This document shows, piece by piece, positions 35,111 through 47,429 of a stretch of DNA of 64,000 bases (position 1 is its first letter; each line of letters starts with the position of its first letter). The position numbers and the translations under genes were made by a program. Origin of the DNA: Sphagnum compactum (lineage: Eukaryota; Bryophyta; Sphagnopsida; Sphagnales); the NCBI GenBank assembly GCA_965153455.1, contig OZ234498.1:14198001-14262000 (forward strand), given 5' to 3'. A model generated the notes under the pieces. It ran no database searches. It was not told where the DNA came from and saw nothing but the letters and a program-made list of their open reading frames with translations.

Positions 35111-37479
35111 GCACAGCATATTGAAGAACAGCCATGATTATCAACTGGTATCAGCTGGTACAACAAGGGATACAATGGGCTTGATACTCTTGAGGAATAC
35201 CTTATAATATCCAAATTATTGGCACGGACTCAGGGTATCCCCCTTCTTCCTCTGGGTCTGTTGAAAGCCAGCAATATAAGTCACAAAAAACAGTAATGTA
35301 TTGGCTCTGACCCTTTTATGTTCGGTTCTAACAAAATCACCAGGATGGTGGAATTGTGTACATGGTTAGGTATTTGAAGTAGTACAAAATGGTATTTGAT
35401 AAGAAAAGCAGCTAGAGAGTATAGATAGCTCTTCAACCATCACCCACAAATTGGTTCCCAGTTCAAGCCAAAATTTCATACCAAATCCGACATGGATACC
35501 AAGTCTCTTCCCTGGGTGGTAGAGCCAACAGACAAAGTTGTCCTAGCTAATAGCATCTCCACCGGCAGCAGCAAAATGGCTTGTACAAAATACTTGCATG
35601 AAGTATATAGCATATAACTAAGTATAGTCTCCAAGAGCAACCCACTGGTGCTCAGTCTCTGACCCTGCAAAAATACTTCTTGCATTCAAGATTAGTTATT
35701 TACTTTTTTTCCCAACCTTACCCATAAAACTAAAACTGGGATTGCAATCGGGTGGCCAATACTGTAGCAACCCACCTGGACCAATTAACTTGGCTAGGTG
35801 TTGTTAGGCTGTGCTGTGCCTTTCACCAGCCTAATCAGCATCCTCTGGAACAATGCTGGGTCAAAATGACATGTTTTGACTTTTCTTCATCCAATTTTTA
35901 TTTTGCTACGCCACATACTAAGCACTGGTGTAGTTGCTCCAAATAGTGTGAAAAGGACCTCTAGATATGCACAATAAAACATATATATTTTGAGTGACCG
36001 GCCATAATGATTGGCACAGGTGGTGGCATTGAAATAATCTTTCACTTTATTTTGATGAGTCCAATCTTTCATGCTTAGGCTATGGGTGGGGATGCCCAAA
36101 TCATTAGCATTTTACGCATTAGATGTGGTACACATTATACGAGGCGGTGTGGGTGGAGTTGCTCTAACAACTGCACTTCAGGCACACTTTTCTCTATTCA
36201 GTTTAGACAACACAAACTACATGTTCCTTAACAACTGTACCATATACTTTTTCTTCCATTAAGTTTAGACAGCGCAAGAAATACATGTTCCTTTGAACAA
36301 CTGCACTTGTATGGTAAAGCTTTTTTTTTTTTCCCTTTCAGTTTATAAAGTGCAGAATGCATGTACATACATGAATGGCAAGTAGCTGCACCATAGTGGG
36401 TTGAGAATCTTGTATGGGACTTCTGACAAATTTGGTCACACCTCCTATGTGCCGTGCTTTCTTGTTCATGTTCAACTACATGTGAAATCCAGCACATAAC
36501 TGCACATAAACAACAACATCCTCCACAGCTACTACTCCAATTGTGCCACTGTAAAAGTGTGCAAAATATGTGTCGCCATGAGAGTTTGCCTACACTCATC
36601 AAAGTTCACTAGAAGAGGAGGGCAAGCCCAAGAGGGCTAAAGTGGCCAGGTACATATTGTGAAGTACCTAAAAATACAAAGGGAAAAGTTAGGTCATGAT
36701 TTCCCGGATGTGAATAGCGAGGCACGTACCGTCACATTATCACACGACTTAAATCATAATATCATCAAGGTTGCTTAGTTACACCCAGAACACCCTATCT
36801 CCTTTGCACAATCAAAGGAGTCAGCATGTTTCTAATAGAACCTGATCAGACCTGAAGAAAGCCTAAGGCCCACTTTAGACGAGGGTGCAGGCTCCAATTT
36901 CCTAAGAACCAATTTGGACTGATTTGAAGCAAATTGTAAGCCCGTAACAGATTCACAACCTTACTTCAATTTCTCTAGTGTGGAGAGGAGATTGTAATTA
37001 GTTCCTGTTTGATACCTCTGAGATATGAGCAACAGGCTGACTCAGAGTTGTGATTGATTGCTCGTAATTCCGATCCACTTAAAAGTCTTGCCTCAGCCTC
37101 ATACGGCCTCCTGATGATGTAATAGACAAAGTGGGTTCAATGTTGTTGCCATCATCCCATACATTTTGGTGGTCCTGCATCCCAAAGAATGCATCCGATT
37201 CCTGGCCTTTGCAAACTCCAATGCTGGATAAGTGAGGAAACCTTGAACTAAGATTAGCAATTCTGAAGACAAATGCTTCCCAGGATGCTGAACACATGAC
37301 CACAAGGCTGTTACTGGTAGCTGCAGGAGGATCACACAGAAAGCACTAGGTGGAGTCTGGTAAGGAAAGACCAGTTGAGGCTTCTTCATTTGCAACCAAA
37401 CAAAGCCTGCAAGCTCATTGTCACTACACTCATCCATGTACAGAGTTAGATGTTTTTGCAAAAAATATGACCACCATAT

Positions 37480-37678
37480 TGTAAAAATGCTTTATTCAAA
37501 GTAAAGAGTTTTACTCATAGAAACTCACTGCAGGGAACATAACTGCTCATGGGAGAGATAACCCATGCTGTTTATATACCTGAACTTATGCACTAAGAAT
37601 AGAAATACTAACTAATACTTGATAAGTTTAATCTAGAAGCTGCCACAAATAATGAAGGCTTGAGCATATCATCCAACA
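37480..37678 (-). repeat. 3' LTR of the Ty1-copia element
   Basis: 199 bp; pairs with 42683-42888. Carries CATGGGAGAGATAACCCATG and GAATAGAAATACTA blocks shared by both LTRs. TG/CA ends are intact. Confidence 0.92.
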
Positions 37679-37869
37679 CCCCCTCTTGCTCATGGCATCA
37701 TTTTATAATAACAAATATTGTGCTAGATAGAAAAGCATAGAATTTTTATTTTTTTTTAAAAAGAAATTCAAATTCACCTCACCCTCTCTGGATCCAAAAC
37801 AAGACTGCATAATCTTCATGATCATGCAACGGCTGATTAACAACTGATTATACTTCAAAGCCATCAAAC

Positions 37870-38310
37870 CATGAAGTGTTGTGGCTCCTCTAAACTCAGC
37901 ATATGCAGTTTGGCTCGTCTAGTCTTAAATTCAGCGTCCGTGAACATATCCACTAGCTGGTTGGTAGTAGAAATGTAGTCAACAAGGATGACTCTCTATT
38001 CCACTTGTTGGCGTGCAAAATGCCAATCTTTCTCAAAGTGTTTAGATTTGTCTTGGAAGATAGGACTCTTAATAAGCTTTATTGCGACGAGGATATGGAG
38101 TGGGACCAATAGGAGCAATGTCCATGTTGAAAATAACTCCTCCATGGATAGGTACATAAGTTGGGCAACAATCCAACATCTAGGCTTCATGAAGAATATT
38201 GAGACAAAAGTTTGTTTGATGCAGAAGAAGGTTGTGATGTGTTCATTGAAATTGACACCAAAATAATGTTGAATGGGATTGAATTCCATCATGGCAAACT
38301 CAATCTTCAT
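37870..38310 (-). pseudogene. Copia RT C-terminus and RNase H relic
   Basis: Frames give a degraded MKIEFAMMEFNPIQHYFGV (the usual MKFEM-type step after the reverse transcriptase). Further on come KHFEKDWHFARQQVE, then TTNQLVDMFTDAEF and an end before the polypurine tract. These match the copia RNase H tail. One stop follows the QQVE segment. Confidence 0.75.
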
Positions 38311-38324
38311 AGCAAATCGATGGT

Positions 38325-38754
38325 TTAGAGCAAGGCATGATTGCTGCCAATGATGAGTAAATCATCAACATAGAAAATCAACAAGATTATAGAGGAGGCA
38401 ATAGCAAGAATGTAGAGGTTTGTCATTAGCATCACTTTTGCAAAGGCTAATGTGGTGAAGATATTGGTTAATGCGAATATACCAAGGTTGAAGGCTTTGA
38501 CATAGGCCATAAAGAGCATGTTGAAGGTGACATACCTTTTGCTCTTGTTCAGGCACACCAAGGCCTTCCAATTGGAACATGAAAACTTCCTCATTGAAAA
38601 AGCCATTAAGAAAAGTTGTTTGGACATCAAGATGTTTGATGCGCCATCCATTGTGTGTGGCAATGGTGGCTAATGTACGAATGGTCTCCCACTTTACAAC
38701 TAAAGCAAAAGTTTCCATGTAGTCCAAACCAAGACATTGTTCAAACCCATGCAC
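38325..38754 (-). pseudogene. Copia reverse transcriptase relic
   Basis: Contains VKWETIRTLATIATHNGWRI, HLDVQTTFLNGFFNEEVFM and a KVCHLQHALYGLCQSLQPWY segment. The catalytic YVDD is encoded at 38372-38361. The two halves lie in different frames, so at least one frameshift breaks the domain. The sequence is typical RVT_2 of Ty1-copia. Confidence 0.88.
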
Positions 38755-39999
38755 AATTAATCAAACTTTATATTGGACCCCATCACCAATGACACTCAAC
38801 TTTTTCTTGTACACCCAATGAGATGTGATGGCATGTTTGCTAGGAGGAAAATCCTCCAATGTCCATGTTTGATTTGTTAAAATGGAATAATATTCCTCTT
38901 ACATCACAACTTGCTAGTTAGGATCAAAACAAACATCTTGATATTGAAGATCTTCTTTGTCATCTTCAATAGTGTCAAACATTTTAGCCGCCACTTTGAG
39001 TTTGCAAGAAACAACGAAATCTTTTAATCGCTATTGCGGACGATGCTCATGTGAAGATTATCATAATGACATGGTTTTTAAGTGGTGTAGAAGATGAAAC
39101 TATTGAAGTTGGTGCCATTGATTTAGTTGACACCAACGGTGGCATGGGCACCATGGACATTCGTAATGTTGGCATTGTTGTTGCTATTGATTTAGTGAGC
39201 ACCATTAATTTAGTTGAATTTTTTTTGAATGTTAGTGAAAATTGATGAGCCCATGAAGTCAAAATGGATGGCAATGATGAGTTTCGTGACGGTGACATTA
39301 GATCAACACTTCCAACTGTAACAATCGGCAGAAAATTGAAATTTGGTGTTGAAATTGGCACAAACACCACATGCAAAGGTGGGTTGCTAATGTTATTAAC
39401 AACAAAAGTATCATTGTCCGAGATCATTGGATTAGAAATCTCCATAGTTTTGACATCATGAGAAATAATGACTTTATGGGTGGATGGCTAGTAACAACGA
39501 TAATCTTGGACCTTGTCATCATGACTAAGAAAAGTGCATTCTTCACTGTGAACAGCCAATTTCCCTTAGTTTGGTTTGTTGTTATGCACCTAAATAGTGG
39601 ATCCATACACACATAAATGTGCAACCAATGGTTTCTTACCAAAAAAACAATGGCTTCTTCAGGTGTCTTGTCAGAGTGAAGTTTTGTTGATCTCAAATTC
39701 AACACATAGTATGTTGCTCAAATAACTTCCCCCCTTAAGAATTGGGGTAATCCTTTACCAAGAGAAAACATCAAATGATGTCAAGTAGAAAGTGATTATG
39801 CCTTTCAGCCACACCATTATGCTAATGGGTGTATGGTGTAGTAAATTATCTTTTGATGCTAGCATTAACACAATAGGTTGAGAAATAGTGTGAAGTATAT
39901 TCACCATCGTTATCTATCCAAAGTGCAACTATTCGTTGGGGAACATTTCTTTCAACTAATGTTGTGAGGGTATTCGGTTTGAAGGATAAAAACCAATGG

Positions 40000-40800
40000 T
40001 TTAAGGTCAAGTTCTTGTAACCCGAATCTGAATTGACATCAATTTGTTAGAACTAGCACAAGAACCAAACCATGGAAAAAATGTTTTGTTATATCCGGAA
40101 CCAAAACCATGAAAAAATATTTTTGAAAACAGGGTAAGGAGATAAATGTACAAAAGTTGATTTTTTTCAAAAGTTAATAAGTAGAATAAAATTTATTATT
40201 AATTATTAATTTTAATTAGTTATTCAACTCTATATTTACATAGACCCCTATTTGAATTTGCCATAAAAATTTGTACTCACATAATCTTTAGCATTAAGGA
40301 ATGTGTAATGTGTACATGGAACCGGACCCGGTTCAAAAACCAAGTCCAGAGGTTCTTGAATTTGAAAAAATGTGATAGAACCAAGATCGAAGGGTTCAAG
40401 TTTTGGAAAAACTTGGTTCAAACCCATACCTAGAAAATCGTCAAATAAATTTTTAAATGTCAAAACCAGATCAAAGGTTCTCTCAAAAACGAAAAATCGG
40501 ACAACATTGGTTTCAACCTCTTACCAAAAAGATGAAATTTGTTGAAGATTTCATCTTTGTGAACCATGAAATACACGCAACTTCTCTTAGAATAGTTTTT
40601 AACCAAGCACACAAAGTAACATGCTCCTCTTGAAGATGGCATTTGAAATGGCCCACACATGTCCGAATGGAGCAACTATAAAGTCTTAGTGGCCCTATTA
40701 TCAATAGCCTTCAAAAACTTAGTGTGAGACTACTTGCCATGCAAGCAACATGCACAATGCCTATTAAAAAATCTCACAAGGGGCAATCCAATCACCATTC
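40000..40800 (-). pseudogene. Copia integrase relic
   Basis: The zinc-binding HCACCLHGK stretch (near 40755) is followed by LLHSDMCGPFQMPS (near 40680-40640), which carries the first catalytic Asp. Then comes YFMVHKDEIFNKFHLF. Downstream frames are frameshifted, and a poorly conserved linker (39047-39705) joins it to the reverse transcriptase. Confidence 0.82.
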
Positions 40801-40905
40801 CAAATTGGATCATTTGGTAAAACCCATCCTTGTGAAAATGGCCAAATCATTTATGTTAAATCTCTCCCTTATTGAAACCAAGAGGAGTAATTAGATTGAC
40901 CTCCC

Positions 40906-42330
40906 CTAAAGGATTGACCATTGTCTATCCTTGAAATTGATATAAACCCTTTCCATTTTCTTTCTCATCAAAAGCAACAAGTTCTCTGGTATAACGATTT
41001 CCCAAAAAACAACCTTTTGATAGAAACTCAATGCTATGATTTTGATCAATAATGAACCCAATAGAAAGCAATTTCTTTTAGATTGTAGGAAAGTATAAAA
41101 CATGAGGTATACTCTTAACAACACCGTCAAAAAATTGGATATTGACATTGCCCATGCCCACAATGTCATGTCCTTGGCCACCAACTCAGTGAAGGTTGTT
41201 GCCATTCATGTTTTGCATGGTAAAGAAGATTGCAAAATTGTCGTTTACATGGTGAGTGGCTCTAGAATCCAAGTACCACAATGATGGTAAAGGCAGTGGA
41301 AATTCAATTAGGTTGAGTTCAATTGAACAAAAATCCAAAGCATTAGTAACTATCAAATTGACATAATTTTGTTCATTGATAGTTCCAAGCTTTTCATTAA
41401 ACTAAAGTTCAATTGTGTAGGCTTCAATGTTGTTACCCAAATCAACAAAATCTTTATCCTCTTTAGCATTAAGTTTGTCCTTGGGGACAAGAGTTTTGTC
41501 TACCACATTAACTTGTCCATGCAACGGATTCTTCTTTTCTTGAAGACTAAATTCCAAGTCTTTCATGCGGTCAATCATCGCTTGCATTTCGCATTCACAT
41601 TTCAAATGACCTTTTTTTCACAATAGTTGTAAACACCCTTGGTTGGCTAGTCCCTTGTGCTCTATAATGTGGTTGATAGTTGTTTGTTGAGTTGTCACCA
41701 AGTTGGCTTGTGGTTGAAGAAGAATTAGTGCTTCAAAAATTGTTGAAGTTCTTTCTTTGTGCTATTAGACGATGATAGTTGTTCAATCCTTTGAAAAAAA
41801 CATTTGGGTTTTGCCAAACTTCAAATCAATGATTCTTTGCCAAATGTATTCATCTGACCTTCCACCGCAAGCACTTTTCCACAATCTTCTGCAATAAACC
41901 TTAGAACAATCTCCTTGCTTAGTAACTTGGCTTCAAGAGCCTTGTAAATTGGAAGTTGATCATTGCTAGTATGCATTTCTTTGAACGTGTCTTACTCCAT
42001 AGGTAGATTTTAGAACGTATAGTGGACAATAATGTCCTCAAGCAGTGACTGTCCAATTTCCTTAAGTTGATCTACCACATTTTTTATTTATGTTAGATGA
42101 ACATCCATAGTAATATTGTTAGTCTTTTTTAAATTGGAAATTTTATCAATTAACATGACTTTTCTAGGCACCACATCAAACTCATGATCCTTGAAAGCCT
42201 TCCAGCATACAAACAAATCATAGTATCATTTCAGTAAGTTCAAAACAAATTTTTTTCACATTATTATTAAATGCACTCATTGTTCTTGACCATCCAATGA
42301 TCTCATGGTCACTCATTGGGCTAAAAGGTC
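40906..42330 (-). pseudogene. Copia gag and protease relic
   Basis: A gag segment with VVDQLKEIGQSLLEDIIV and LEAKLLSKEIVLR resembles the UBN2 gag domain. A zinc-knuckle remnant, CEKKGHLKCEC, lies near 41600. The protease motif at about 41278-41245 reads LDSRATHHV, so the catalytic DSG has become DSR. Several stops interrupt the frame. Confidence 0.75.
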
Positions 42331-42682
42331 AAAGCACATAGTAGGAAAACAAGCTGTCATGTTGAAGAGCATGTTTCATTATGTATGCCCAAACGCCATA
42401 GTTAAATGCCCCTTCCAAATGATGACCTTGGAATTTTTGGCTCACCACTTATCATGACTAGCATGTGTTGTAATGATTTTTGCTTACTACTAGATCTTGC
42501 CAAAATTTCTTGTGCAGTGTGTTTTCTAAACATCTTAATTAATATTTCTATCAAATATTGTAGTATTTCAAAACAAACACTATGTGGGAAATCAACCACT
42601 CACGAATTACACTCCTTGGCCAATCACACTAGTTTGAGGAAAATACAAGCTCACATTCCTAAGCCAAACAACTATAATACCA

Positions 42683-42888
42683 TGTAAAATGTTTAATTTA
42701 AAGTAAAGGGTTTTACACACAGAAACTCATTACACACACAGATGAACATAACTGTTCATGGGAGAGATAACCCATGTTGTTTATATACTTGAATTATTGC
42801 ACTAAGAATAGAAATACTAGCTAATACTTGATAAGTTTAATCTAGAAGTTGCCACAAAATAATGAGGGCCTGAGCATATCATCCAACA
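42683..42888 (-). repeat. 5' LTR of the Ty1-copia element
   Basis: 206 bp; contains a 7-10 bp insertion (ACACACAC-like) relative to the 3' LTR. The primer binding site adjoins its inner end. Confidence 0.92.
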
Positions 42889-42893
42889 TATAT

Positions 42894-44389
42894 TTCAATA
42901 TCAGCCTTTAACCTCATACTTGTGAGCTTAATAGTACTCTACCTTCTGTAAATGGATTGTCACTAGTAGTGCGAAGCAATGTGGAGCTAAGTTTGATAAC
43001 AAGTTCTATAATATGGGTAGTGTTACTCATGCCACTCGTTGCCACAAATACATGTATCACCCTAAACAATAAATTTGATGAATTTACCATTCCGAAGGAA
43101 ACAATTTGAAACCTACAAAAAGACAATCACAACTTGTTAGTTAGACATATATTATAGTACCACAAGACATGTGCGTGAGGAATAAATCTAAAGCACATTC
43201 AAGCTCCATCCCAACAAGAGTTCTTGGGAATTTATGATGAGGTAGAGTGACCACCAAAAAAGGCACAAATCCTTTTTTGTTTGCAATTTTCAAAGTTTGC
43301 AAGAATAACAAACAAATTCCATTCCATTAATTATCTAAAGATGCAGGTAAACATTATTTTAACCAACACATATATGCGGACTATGTTTGTGAATTCTAGA
43401 TTCATGGGTGACTAGTAACCAAATAATATTGTGATTGAAAGATACAAGATAAATACGATTACAAACTCACATTTTTTTCAATACATCTAGAGGGCTTGTA
43501 GCTTATACTATAAAGTGTTAAACAAAGTGAGATTTGCTTCAATTGAATTTAAGCCTAATTTCATGACTATGTTTGGACATTAATCGCAAGATGTCCTAGT
43601 CATAAAAATCACATTTTGATGTTGTGTATTATTATTAATTAATTTTTTTAATAAGGAATAATAGGTATTAAATAAGTTGATAAATGAGTAAGTTATTAGT
43701 TGGTGGCTAGTTAATTAATGAATTATTTAATTATTTCAGTAGTTACTTACTTACCTATTTAGTAATATAATTTACAAAATTAAAAAAGAAAAAAAAGGAT
43801 ATGTGATAAACTTTCTAGTTGCAACCTAGTTTAATTTACAACTAAGTTATTCAATCGTAAACTAAGTTACAAGTAGAATATGTATTCCATATGTTTTGTC
43901 TTCAATTTCGATCTTGTAAATTATATAAGGAAATTTTTTTGTGTTACATTTTTACATTTAAAAAATGTGTTATTTGCAATGAACCAATCAAAAGTTGTGC
44001 AATGCATAATATTGAAGGGAAAATTTGGAGTCCCTTCATCCAATGATCATTTGCAACATTTGTACAAAATTATTCATGTAAATGACTAATCTAAACATGT
44101 GGTTTTCAAAATGAATGGAAGTTGTTTAAAAGGTTGTGAAATTATTTCAACTCTTTAGAAGAGTTCATGCCCATTAAATTTATTAATAAAATGATTTTAA
44201 TGTAAGCCACATTAAGGGGCACAAACTTAATTTATATAGTGTAAAGATTAAGTAATATCTAAGATTTTATACTTGTAACTCAAAGTGAAGTTGGAACAAT
44301 GTAGGTGTACCAAGCTTGTAGTTTAATATGTTATTTAAGATAATGAAAAAATTATTGTTATAATCTTGTTAGGTGTTCAAAAGTAATAG
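42894..44389. other. Gene-free AT-rich stretch between two copia relics
   Basis: No gene or recognisable element was seen. Short ORFs at 42914-43126 (-) and 43880-44089 (+) have no domains. Confidence 0.55.
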
Positions 44390-47210
44390 GTTCTAGTAAT
44401 AGGTTTTCATCTTTTGTAACTTCCATAGCTCTGTCATGGAAGTGATGAATTTATCAAAAGTGTTTTTTCCCTTTTTGACCTTCATAGAATGGAAATTGGT
44501 TCTTCACAATCATAATTCCCTCTTTTATGTCCTCAACAATGTTATCTAACCCATCTTCAATAGTAGAGTACTCACCTTCTTTTTGAAATTGCATTATGAA
44601 TTCATTAACTTCCACTTTATATGTATCATCACTAGATTGATAACTTCTTTCTTGGTTGTGTACAAATTCTCCCAATTTTTCAAAACTTGTAAATGTATCA
44701 TAAAAAATGACATCCTTGTTATGTAATACAACTTTTTTTCCTTAAATAATTTATATCGTGTCACTTTTTCAATATATCCTATGAAGATACATTAATTCTC
44801 AAACTTTGAACTTTTGTTTCTTTTGTGTTGGGACATGAACATAGGCTTGACAACCAAACACTTTGAGATGTGCCACATATGGTTTCTCACTTGTCCACAT
44901 TTCCTCTAGTGTTTTTCCTACAACAACTTTCATAGGAATTTTATTTTGTAGATATATTGCCGTTCATACTACTTCCGCCCATAAATAATCGAGAAGTTTA
45001 ACTTTCTTGAACATGCTTTAAGCATTCTTGTAAAGGCATTTTCTTTCATTTTGCTAAACCATTTTGTTCAAGTGTGTAGGGCACTATGAATTGTCTTGTT
45101 ATGCCATTATTTCTACAAAATTGATTGAAGGCATTTGAAATGTACTTACCACCTTTTTTTGACCTTAATGTTTTAAGGAGTTTTTCTTTTTTTTTCCAAC
45201 AAAAACCTTATATTCTTGGAAGCTATTTAATACTTGGTTCTTTTAATTTTTAGAAATTGATCACAATTCTCCTTGAAAAATCATCAATGAAAGTGATTAT
45301 GTAATTAGCTCGACCAAGAGACTTTGTTTGCATAGGGCCACAAACATCTAAATGTAATTTTTTAGCTAGTTTCCCTTCTACACAACCCTTACATAAATGA
45401 GTGTATGTTACTGCCTTTAAGGAAAACCCTTTTACAAGGTTCAAATCTTTCAATTGATTTAGTTATTCATTGGTAATGTATCCTAGTTTTCTATGCCAAA
45501 GTTCTATGTTTGACCTAGTTCCATTAGTTTTTTCAACAATTTTTTTTTTGGCAATTATGTGCTTTTGTAATCTATACAAATCATTCTCCAAAATGGCTTT
45601 AATTATTACTTACCCTTTTCATCAAAATCTATACATTTATAATTTTGGAATAACATTTTATATACAACTTCTACTATTTTTCTTACAAAATAAGGTTTTT
45701 TTTTGTTTAGGAAGGAACATGTAGAACATTTATTCTTTCAACTTTCCTTTAGAAGTCATAATAGAGATAGTGTTTTCTCCAGTAATAGGATGTTTATTGT
45801 CATCTCCTAGGAGCACATGTTGAATAGGAAAAATTGCATTATAGACAGGAAAATTATTTAAATTTGGGGTCACGTGCTGAAATGCCCCTAAGTCTACATA
45901 CTGTATATCATATTATCTAAATGAAGACTTAGCTAAAAAAGAAATTACAAATAACACAACACTTGTGATTCTTTATTTTCCTTTTTTATTCATTTGTTAT
46001 TATTTTCTTACAATGTTTTATCATGTTACCTAATTTTTTGCAATAGAATCATCTTATTAAAAACTTTCTCCTTTTTTTAGATTCTATTATTTCACCCTTG
46101 TGTGAAAAACTTCCACTTTTTTTTTTTGATATCCAACCTTTCTAAGAATAAGGCCTTACCTACTCCTATAAATACATGATTTTTTTGGTCATTTTTTCTT
46201 TGAGCAATAATCCTCTGACTTCATCCATTGATAGTTTGTTTTGCCATGAACTAGTGACATTGCAAACCCATCATATGATTCAAGTAATGAACCAAGTAGT
46301 TTGTTTTGTTATGTTAATGACACTACAAACTCATCATAATGAACCAAACAACATTATGTTACTTATTCATCTACCATTTTGGTCTTTACAACCTTTAGTT
46401 GTGTCTTCAAAACATTAAAGGAACTCAAAGTGTTTTTCTACACTTTTAGTTTCACTCATCTTTTGACTACGAAAGTGAGTGGTAGCAAAGGCATTTGATA
46501 TGATGTCTTTGGTTTCAAATATTGTGACCAATTTATCCGGGACCTCCTTTGACATTTTAGCATTAGTCTCCAAGTACATTTGGTTGTTTCTAAGAGGGGT
46601 TATAAGACTTGTTCTAGCCATTTGATCTCTCCTATCCCATGTAATTTGACCATTGGTTGTACTAGGTTTTACACTTGTCCCATCAACTACTAATCACAAA
46701 TCTTTGTTTACCAAAATTTTCAAGTGTGATAGTTTGATCCATCAAACCTATCTTCCACTCGAATTTCTAATGTGTTATAGTTAGACCCCTAATTACTTCC
46801 GAAGGAAAGTGATGATGTCACGAGAAACTACTCTCAATGATTCATTTCAATGAATTCTTTCCTTTTCACTAAATTGGATCTATGACTATATTTAATTGCT
46901 ATTATTCCCTTGTAGATCTAATCTTGCTTTGATACCATGTTGGAAATAACCAAAGAAAGCTTTATTACAATGGAGCTCTCCTCCCAACCATAGAAGCATC
47001 TCTTACAAAGAAGAATTTGCTTCTCCCGGCCCCCAAGCTCAAAGTTCACATACTTGACATAAACCTCTAAAGATCACAACTATTCAAACCCTATCCTCTT
47101 CTGATCTCTTCTAAAAAATCACTCATATCTCTAGAAACTAGTAAACTGTAAAGTGATAGACTAACTATTTTTCTTACATGTAAGACTAGATTTTGGTTAT
47201 AAGCAATGAC
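44390..47210 (-). mobile_element. Second Ty1-copia relic, 3' half missing
   Basis: On the - strand an LTR ends in CCAACA at 46938. It is followed by the primer site TGGTATCAAAGC (46937-46926). Then come a gag piece (MARTSLITPLRNNQMYLE, 46621-46415), a zinc-knuckle-like YCKKLGNMIKHCKK (near 46040), a protease-like GAFQHVTPNLNNF (near 45880), and integrase with CKGCVEGKLAKKLHLDVCGP and TFIDDFSR (45453-45250). The downstream VAHLKVFGCQAYVH segment lies near 44880. Reverse transcriptase, RNase H and the 3' LTR are absent. The LTR probably extends to about 47200, but its outer end is not defined. Confidence 0.8.
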
Positions 47211-47429
47211 ATTCTTTGGAATTAACTGCATTAGTGAAGTCATGAAGTCTCAGCTAACATATCCTTTTGATCATGAATGACAATCTACCAGGGTTTTAAA
47301 AGCTCTAGGACTTGAATTCTAGTCATGTACAATTGTTATTTGTTAAATTGTTCAAACTTGTAGGAGTTGTTGCTAAGGGTCAAGGCATCTCTTTAAGTGT
47401 TGTTGGCCTTTGAATTTTTAAAGAAGAAG

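Larger units (their letters stand above)
31594..37479. other. Gene-poor stretch of degraded repeats
   Basis: No supportable protein gene. Two 50-bp-scale related blocks with CTTGTGTTG(T/C)AATGGG lie near 31955 and 32100. A SINE-like stretch sits at 32650-32930 and a small tandem duplication near 35000-35110; both are listed separately. The many ORFs of 60-125 codons show no recognisable domain. Confidence 0.5.
37480..42888 (-). mobile_element. Ty1-copia LTR retrotransposon, structurally complete, coding decayed
   Basis: 5409-bp element on the - strand. 5' LTR 42683-42888 and 3' LTR 37480-37678 start TGTTGGATGATATGCTC and end ACA (TG...CA). Next to the 5' LTR is TGGTATTATAGTTG, a degraded initiator-Met-tRNA primer site. 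Next to the 3' LTR is the polypurine tract AAGAGGGGG. Flanks CATAT (37475-37479) and TATAT (42889-42893) are a plausible 5-bp target duplication with one change. Internal order is gag, protease, integrase, reverse transcriptase, RNase H, which defines the copia type. By eye the LTRs differ by about 20 substitutions plus indels (roughly 10%), so insertion is old. Many stops and frameshifts break the frames. Confidence 0.93.

Noticed and set aside
34860-35330. Possible solo LTR
   Set aside because: Composition and the internal duplication hint at one, but no TG...CA ends with a target duplication could be found.
36228-36602. 124-codon - strand ORF rich in Cys and His
   Set aside because: The spacing fits no zinc-finger family, and simple T-run sequence forms part of it. 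It is likely chance.
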